Part shown: positions 7,811 to 11,729 of the stretch, piece after piece | Numbering within the stretch: the stretch's first letter is position 1 | How the letters are laid out: every line of letters begins with the position of its first letter | Assembly: GCA_030149995.1 (NCBI GenBank) | Contig: JASLGV010000367.1 | Span: 1 to 11,729, forward strand | Origin: Pedobacter sp. | GTDB taxonomy: Bacteria; Bacteroidota; Bacteroidia; Sphingobacteriales; Sphingobacteriaceae | Length of the DNA stretch: 11,729 nucleotides | Direction: 5' to 3' | The notes under the pieces: generated by a model | Told to the model about the DNA's origin: nothing | What the model saw: only the letters and a program-made list of their open reading frames with translations | Database searches by the model: none | Program-made: the position numbers and the translations under genes

Positions 7811-8725
7811 ATGAAAACATACACTCTTTTACCTGTTTTGATGGCCATGCTCTGGCAGCCGGTTCTGATGGCACAACCTATATCGGGGTTAGATACCACC
7901 GGTTTGAGAAAAGCGGTGCAGGCCGAATTTAATCGCGAACCGGAGGGGATTTTTGCCCTGGCGGTAAAAGATCTGTATACCGGGCAGACATTTTTTATAA
8001 ATCCGGGACAAAGTTTCCATGCGGCCAGCACCATGAAAACGCCGGTAATGATCGAAGCTTATAAACAGGCAGCCGCCGGAAAATTTAAACTCAGCGATTC
8101 GGTGGTGGTGAAAAACAGTTTTAAAAGTATTGCCGATGGCAGTCTTTACCAGCTCGACTCGCTCAACGACAGCGAACATACCTTGTATAAAATGGTCGGG
8201 AAGCGTTTGCCCATATACGAGTTGATTTTCAGCATGATTACCCGGAGCAGTAACCTGGCCACCAACAACGTAATCGACCTGGTTGGGGCTGGCCATATTA
8301 AAGAAACCCTGAAAGGATTCGGCGTTCAGCAGATGCAGGTTTTAAGAGGGGTAGAGGATGATAAGGCCTTTAAAGCGGGCTTAAACAATACCACGAATGC
8401 CCGCGATCTGATGCTGATTTTTGAGCGGCTTGCCAATGGAACGGCCGTTAATGCAGCAGCAGACCGGGCCATGCTGAACATTCTGTTTCACCAGCATTTT
8501 AGCGATAAAATTGCTGCACAGTTGCCTAAGGAGGTTAAGGTGGCCAATAAAACCGGATCGATTGTAGCGGTGATGCACGATTCGGGTATTGTGTTTCTAC
8601 CCAACGGGCGAAAATATGTAATTGTAATGTTGTCGAGCGGTATTGCTTCCGAAGCTGCCTCCACCCATATATTGGCCAACGTATCTCGTATCGTATACGA
8701 TCACATCGTGAAACCGGAAAAATAG
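7811..8725 (+). CDS. Exported class A beta-lactamase-like serine hydrolase (Beta-lactamase2 family)
   Basis: A 304-residue protein, about the size of class A beta-lactamases. A signal peptide is cut after Ala21 (LMA|Q). Motifs are S-T-M-K with nucleophile Ser73 and Lys76, S-S-N at 146-148 (the SxN motif), and K-T-G-S at 247-250. The omega-loop region differs: in place of ExxLN it reads KAGLN (188-192), so Lys lies where Glu166 would be. The nearest acidic residues are Glu182, Asp183 and Asp184. True class A enzymes need that Glu to deacylate, so this could be a slow penicillin-binding peptidase or transpeptidase-like hydrolase rather than a lactamase. The segment LNNTTNARDL matches the usual family turn. 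It is the last gene of the tight row, 1 base after the class C-type hydrolase. The family assignment is firm; the substrate is unknown, and peptidoglycan-derived peptides are an inference from its neighbours. Confidence 0.9.
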   Translation: MKTYTLLPVLMAMLWQPVLMAQPISGLDTTGLRKAVQAEFNREPEGIFALAVKDLYTGQTFFINPGQSFHAASTMKTPVMIEAYKQAAAGKFKLSDSVVVKNSFKSIADGSLYQLDSLNDSEHTLYKMVGKRLPIYELIFSMITRSSNLATNNVIDLVGAGHIKETLKGFGVQQMQVLRGVEDDKAFKAGLNNTTNARDLMLIFERLANGTAVNAAADRAMLNILFHQHFSDKIAAQLPKEVKVANKTGSIVAVMHDSGIVFLPNGRKYVIVMLSSGIASEAASTHILANVSRIVYDHIVKPEK

Positions 8726-8846
8726 AAGCGGCCTGTGTTAAAATGCGGATCGCTAAGGGCTGTGTAATGCGAAAGCCATTATTGGAACGGGTGAATTGAA
8801 ATTGATAATTTCTCAATAAATTGCGCATCAAAAGCAAACCGGAAAG
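8726..8846. other. Operon-end spacer with weak hairpin and imperfect repeat
   Basis: This spacer is much larger than any within the operon (at most 11 bases), which marks the operon end. It holds an imperfect direct repeat (CTGTGTTAAAATGCG at 8733-8747 and CTGTGTAATGCG at 8760-8771) and an AT-rich hairpin, GAAATT/AATTTC at 8798-8803 and 8807-8812. No convincing terminator with a U-tract and no clear Bacteroidota promoter (TTTG / TAnnTTTG) was found, so the methyltransferase promoter remains unplaced; readthrough from the operon is possible. Confidence 0.4.
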
Positions 8847-9473
8847 ATGAGCCAAAATATACCTGAAAAACCCGAGTTCTGGGAGTCGGCCTTTAACGAA
8901 AAACAAGAAATGTGGGGGTTTGAACCCTCAAAATCGGCTGTATTAACAAGAGATTTTTTTGTTGCCCGGGGGGTGAAAAATATGCTTATCCCGGGCATTG
9001 GTTACGGCCGCAATGCACAGATTTTCAGAGAAAGTGGAATAGCGGTAACGGGAATTGAAATTTCAAAAACGGCCATCGAAATGGCTGCAAAACATTATGG
9101 TACAGATATGGTTATTTACCATGGTTCTGTAACCGATATGCCTTTTGATGCAGGGGTATACGAGGGGATTTTTTGCTATGCCTTAATTCATTTATTAGAC
9201 GAAGCTGAACGTAAAAAACTGATCCGCGATTGCTACGATCAGTTAGCCGAAAACGGTTACATGGTTTTTACCGCCATTTCAAAAACAGCTCATACCTATC
9301 AGCAAGGTAATTTTATCAGCAAAGACCGTTATGAAATATTTGCAGGGGTAAAAATGTTTTTTTACGACCGCGAGTCTGTTCATGCCGAGTTTGCCGAAGC
9401 CGGTCTGTTTGAGGTTACGGAGATTAATGAAAGTCAGCCGTTTTTTTTAATTAAATGCAGAAAAGCCGGGTAG
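8847..9473 (+). CDS. Class I SAM-dependent methyltransferase, TPMT/TehB-like
   Basis: A 208-residue cytosolic protein with a Rossmann-type SAM site and no signal peptide. The start ATG is preceded by a purine-rich GGAAAG. Residues 11-28 (FWESAFNEKQEMWGFEPS) resemble the N-terminal segment of thiopurine/thiol-type methyltransferases. Motif I is I-P-G-I-G-Y-G at 48-54, like the VPGCGxG of that group rather than the usual DxGxGxG. Acidic Glu71 in GIEIS probably binds the ribose and Asp97 in VTDMPF the adenine side. The later stretch AYALIHLL-type hydrophobic strand (around 110-117) and a C-terminal beta region complete the fold. The family methylates thiols, selenium or tellurium compounds or small molecules; the substrate here cannot be told. 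It follows the hydrolase operon after 121 bases and converges with the helicase, so a functional link to either is not supported. Confidence 0.88.
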   Translation: MSQNIPEKPEFWESAFNEKQEMWGFEPSKSAVLTRDFFVARGVKNMLIPGIGYGRNAQIFRESGIAVTGIEISKTAIEMAAKHYGTDMVIYHGSVTDMPFDAGVYEGIFCYALIHLLDEAERKKLIRDCYDQLAENGYMVFTAISKTAHTYQQGNFISKDRYEIFAGVKMFFYDRESVHAEFAEAGLFEVTEINESQPFFLIKCRKAG

Positions 9474-9517
9474 TTGTATTCAGCAGTGTTTTTACAAATA
9501 ATTGCCTTAACCGGTTG
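9474..9517. other. Convergent gene spacer
   Basis: Forty-four bases separate the stop codons of the converging methyltransferase and helicase. A short inverted repeat, TTAAC/GTTAA with a 5-base loop (9507-9521), sits at the helicase end, around the palindrome AACCGGTT, and reaches into its stop codon. The stem is only 5 base pairs and no T-run follows on either strand, so a bidirectional terminator is possible but poorly supported. Confidence 0.3.
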
Positions 9518-11617
9518 TTAAAATAACTCGCTGGTACCCAGATAGGCATTTACACACTTAATAATCTGGGAACCAAAGTCCACCGCATTTCCAACACCAA
9601 TGCCTTTAATGGCCGAGAGCTGTTCGGTGGTTTTGGGCAGTTTAGCGGCCACAAGTATCAAGGCCTGGTCTGGCAGAATTTTATAATCGGGCAGGTTTCT
9701 TTGTACACTGATGGCTTTTCGCCATTTAACCAGTTCCTGGTAAAGGGCTGGGTTGGCTACGGGCTCGGGCGCTTTGGCCGGGATTTCTTTAACCAGTTCT
9801 CTTTGTACCGGTTCGTAGTTGCTGCCTGCCTTACGCATGGCTTTACGGTATTGGTCTATCGAAAAAGAGGCCCATGAAAGGTTAAAAAGAGCCTGTTTGG
9901 TTGCAAGGGTAGCCAGTACATCGTTAACCAGGTTTATTATGTTATCTGAATGCTGGTCGTTGTAAATCCGCAGGTTAATCAGCCGGATGCAATTTTCTAT
10001 TTCCCCGGCTATTTTAGGTGTAAAATAACCAGCTGCTTTTTCCATGCGTACCAGAAAGGCATTTTCTTCCTGCAAAATACTTCCGGCCGGGTATTTTGAT
10101 AATTCCTGTCTAATAAAGCGGTCGCCTATCTTAAGCAGATCTTCTTCCAGTACTTTTTTAATCTCTTCGTAAATCTGTGCAAAAGCAGGGCCCTGATCGT
10201 GTTTCTTTAAAATACGTCCAATGGCATCCCAATTGGTTTTTAGGGTGGAGAAATCAAATAAATCTGTAATCAGAACCCGGCCGTAGGCACGACTGTACCG
10301 ATCCAGTAAACCGGCGTCGGGCTGCTCCTGAACAGCGTTGTGCGTAAACTGTATCACACGCTCGTCTGTTAGGATGTTGGCGGGTTTTACAGGTGTTTTA
10401 AGCACCAGGCCTTCCAGGCTCCGGCAACGGCTTAAGGCCACATAGGTTTGCCCGTGGGCAAAAGCGGCCCCTACATCTACAATGGCCTTATCGAAAGTAA
10501 GTCCCTGGCTTTTATGAATAGTAATGGCCCAGGCCAGTTTAAAGGGATATTGTGAAAAGGAACCGGTGTTGTTTTCGGTAATCTTATTTTCTTGCGGATC
10601 TAAGGTATATTTAATGTTGTGCCAGATCTCTGGCTGTACATCCAGCGTGGTTTGGTCGTCTATAAATTCTACCTGTATGTGGTTTTCGGTAAGGTGGATA
10701 ATTTTGGCGGCACGCCCGTTGTAGAATTGTTTTTTTCCCGACGAGTCGTTTTTAATAAACATAATCTGCGCACCGTTTTTAAGGAGCAGTTCCTCATCAG
10801 CCGGATAAGCATCTTTCGGGAAATCGCCGTTTACAACCGCCTTAAAGGTTTGTAGTTCTCCATCGAGTCTGTTTAAACAGGTATTGTTGATCTCGGTAAC
10901 CAGCTGGTTGTGAGTGGTAAGGGTAATGTATCCTTCTTTCCAGTTTACATCCAGGGCAGCATCATAACGTTCATTTAGTTTTTCGAGCAGCTGTTCGGGC
11001 ATGGTATTGCGCCTGATGTGGTTCAGCATATCAATAAATACCGGGTCCGACTGCCGGTATACGTGGTCCAGCTCAAAGGTAAGGATGTTGATTTGTCTGA
11101 ATACCTGGCTCTCGAAAAAATAAGGACTGGCATAATATTCTTTGAGAAGGTGCCAGGCATCGTGAAAAACAGGTGATAACTGGTACAGATCGCCAATCAT
11201 CAATACCTGCACCCCTCCAAAGGGTTGCACAGAACCGCGCACTTTCCGGAGCATGGCATCAATAAAATCAAGTGTATCGGCCCGAACCATACTGATCTCG
11301 TCTATAACGAGCAGTTCCAGGCATTTAAGCAGTTTTACCTTATCGGGTGCATACCGGATGGATGGCTGATTAACAGTTTCTGTAGGAATAAGCGGGCCAA
11401 AGGGAATTTGAAAAAAGGAATGCATGGTAACACCACCGGCATTAATGGCTGCCACGGCAGTGGGTGCAATGACAGCAAAATTTTTAGAGGTACTGGCCTG
11501 TATTTTGCGTAAAAGCGTGGTTTTTCCGGTTCCGGCCTTCCCGGTAAGGAATACGGGCTGGCTGGTTTTTTCGATAAAATCTAAAATAATCGGGTGCTTC
11601 TGTTGCGTATTCTCCAT
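9518..11617 (-). CDS. PIF1-type SF1B DNA helicase with C-terminal HRDC domain
   Basis: A 699-residue ATP-dependent helicase. Motifs run in order: Walker A GKAGTGKT (26-33), motif Ia APTAVAAINAGG (51-62), Walker B D106-E107 in VIDEISMV, motif III GDLYQL (142-147), a VYRQ segment, IHKSQG (367-372) and YVALSRCR (392-399). The AVAAINAGG and VALSR signatures point to PIF1-like rather than RecD or UvrD helicases. Residues about 430-620 are a helical linker I cannot assign. Residues about 623-695 form an HRDC domain, a DNA-binding module known from RecQ and RNase D. PIF1 relatives unwind 5'-3' and resolve G-quadruplexes, R-loops and replication barriers; that role is family knowledge. An in-frame TAA immediately precedes the ATG (11618-11620), so the start is firm. 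It runs opposite to the operon and is likely a stand-alone housekeeping-type gene. Confidence 0.93.
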   Translation of the reverse strand: MENTQQKHPIILDFIEKTSQPVFLTGKAGTGKTTLLRKIQASTSKNFAVIAPTAVAAINAGGVTMHSFFQIPFGPLIPTETVNQPSIRYAPDKVKLLKCLELLVIDEISMVRADTLDFIDAMLRKVRGSVQPFGGVQVLMIGDLYQLSPVFHDAWHLLKEYYASPYFFESQVFRQINILTFELDHVYRQSDPVFIDMLNHIRRNTMPEQLLEKLNERYDAALDVNWKEGYITLTTHNQLVTEINNTCLNRLDGELQTFKAVVNGDFPKDAYPADEELLLKNGAQIMFIKNDSSGKKQFYNGRAAKIIHLTENHIQVEFIDDQTTLDVQPEIWHNIKYTLDPQENKITENNTGSFSQYPFKLAWAITIHKSQGLTFDKAIVDVGAAFAHGQTYVALSRCRSLEGLVLKTPVKPANILTDERVIQFTHNAVQEQPDAGLLDRYSRAYGRVLITDLFDFSTLKTNWDAIGRILKKHDQGPAFAQIYEEIKKVLEEDLLKIGDRFIRQELSKYPAGSILQEENAFLVRMEKAAGYFTPKIAGEIENCIRLINLRIYNDQHSDNIINLVNDVLATLATKQALFNLSWASFSIDQYRKAMRKAGSNYEPVQRELVKEIPAKAPEPVANPALYQELVKWRKAISVQRNLPDYKILPDQALILVAAKLPKTTEQLSAIKGIGVGNAVDFGSQIIKCVNAYLGTSELF

Positions 11618-11630
11618 TTAATGCATTAAA
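11617..11630. repeat. 14-base perfect palindrome at the helicase start
   Basis: TTTAATGCATTAAA is a perfect palindrome whose last base, on the minus strand, is the A of the helicase ATG. Within it lies a tiny in-frame minus-strand ORF (ATG CAT TAA) whose stop abuts the helicase start. It could be an operator or a translation-affecting structure, or just an AT-rich coincidence. Confidence 0.5.
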
Positions 11631-11729
11631 AAAGCTGATTTCCTGTAAACCATACGCATAGACTGGTTTGACAACTGCTTGCTGCTAAAGTAGGCATAAG
11701 AAACCTAAAGTGTTTAATTTGTTGGTAAG
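11631..11729 (-). other. Upstream region of the helicase gene
   Basis: No gene is visible here. Read on the minus strand, it contains TACTTTAG, one base from the Bacteroidota -7 element TAnnTTTG, but no clear TTTG at the right distance upstream, and an AGGAAA about 20 bases before the helicase start that might serve as a distant ribosome site. Promoter activity is likely by position but not resolved from sequence. Confidence 0.25.

Noticed and set aside
6223..8725. Antibiotic-resistance beta-lactamase pair
   Set aside because: The first enzyme has HGG instead of KTG and the second lacks ExxLN; operon context points to peptide processing.
8535..8906. Minus-strand ORF of 123 codons across the operon-end spacer
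   Set aside because: It overlaps the end of the class A-like gene and the start of the methyltransferase, and shows no recognisable domain or sensible start context.
9507..9521. Bidirectional terminator between methyltransferase and helicase
   Set aside because: Only a 5-base-pair stem, no T-run on either side; listed only as a weak possibility in the spacer.
1..11729. Mobile element, phage defence system, CRISPR or RNA gene
   Set aside because: No transposase, integrase, terminal repeats, spaced repeats or tRNA/rRNA-like sequence was seen; the helicase stands alone without defence partners.

Overview
The window looks like chromosomal DNA of a Bacteroidota bacterium, most likely Sphingobacteriales (Pedobacter- or Mucilaginibacter-like). 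The evidence is a SusC/SusD outer-membrane pair, signal peptides ending in Ala-Gln, AT-rich start regions without strong Shine-Dalgarno sequences, and the mix of protein families. The genus is a guess from overall protein style. No RNA gene, insertion sequence, CRISPR array or phage gene was seen.

Region 1 (2-8725, + strand) is a tight row of six genes with gaps of 11, 7, -4, 9 and 1 bases, almost certainly one transcript whose beginning lies left of the window. In order they are: the C-terminal part of a SusC/RagA TonB-dependent transporter, a SusD/RagB-type surface lipoprotein, an exported S9 prolyl-oligopeptidase-type peptidase, an exported N-acetylmuramoyl-L-alanine amidase, an exported class C-type serine hydrolase with a C-terminal DUF3471-like domain, and an exported class A beta-lactamase-like serine hydrolase. 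No glycoside hydrolase is visible in the window. All the enzymes belong to families that cut peptide or amide bonds, several of them linked to peptidoglycan. The simplest reading is an uptake locus for peptides or peptidoglycan fragments rather than a sugar locus: hydrolases trim the substrate in the periplasm or at the surface, and SusC/SusD import it. The substrate is inferred, not shown.

Region 2 (8726-8846) is a 121-base spacer with weak hairpin and repeat structure and no clear promoter. It separates the operon from a small SAM-dependent methyltransferase (8847-9473, +) whose glycine-rich loop reads IPGIGYG, closest in style to thiopurine/thiol methyltransferases.

Region 3 (9518-11617, - strand) converges on the methyltransferase and encodes a 699-residue PIF1-type SF1B DNA helicase ending in an HRDC domain. 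Its start codon is fixed by an in-frame stop directly upstream and overlaps a perfect 14-base palindrome. The last 112 bases are its upstream region.

The most interesting element is the combination of a SusCD importer with an amidase, an S9 peptidase and two different SxxK serine enzymes. The last of these lacks the ExxLN glutamate of true class A beta-lactamases at the expected position.
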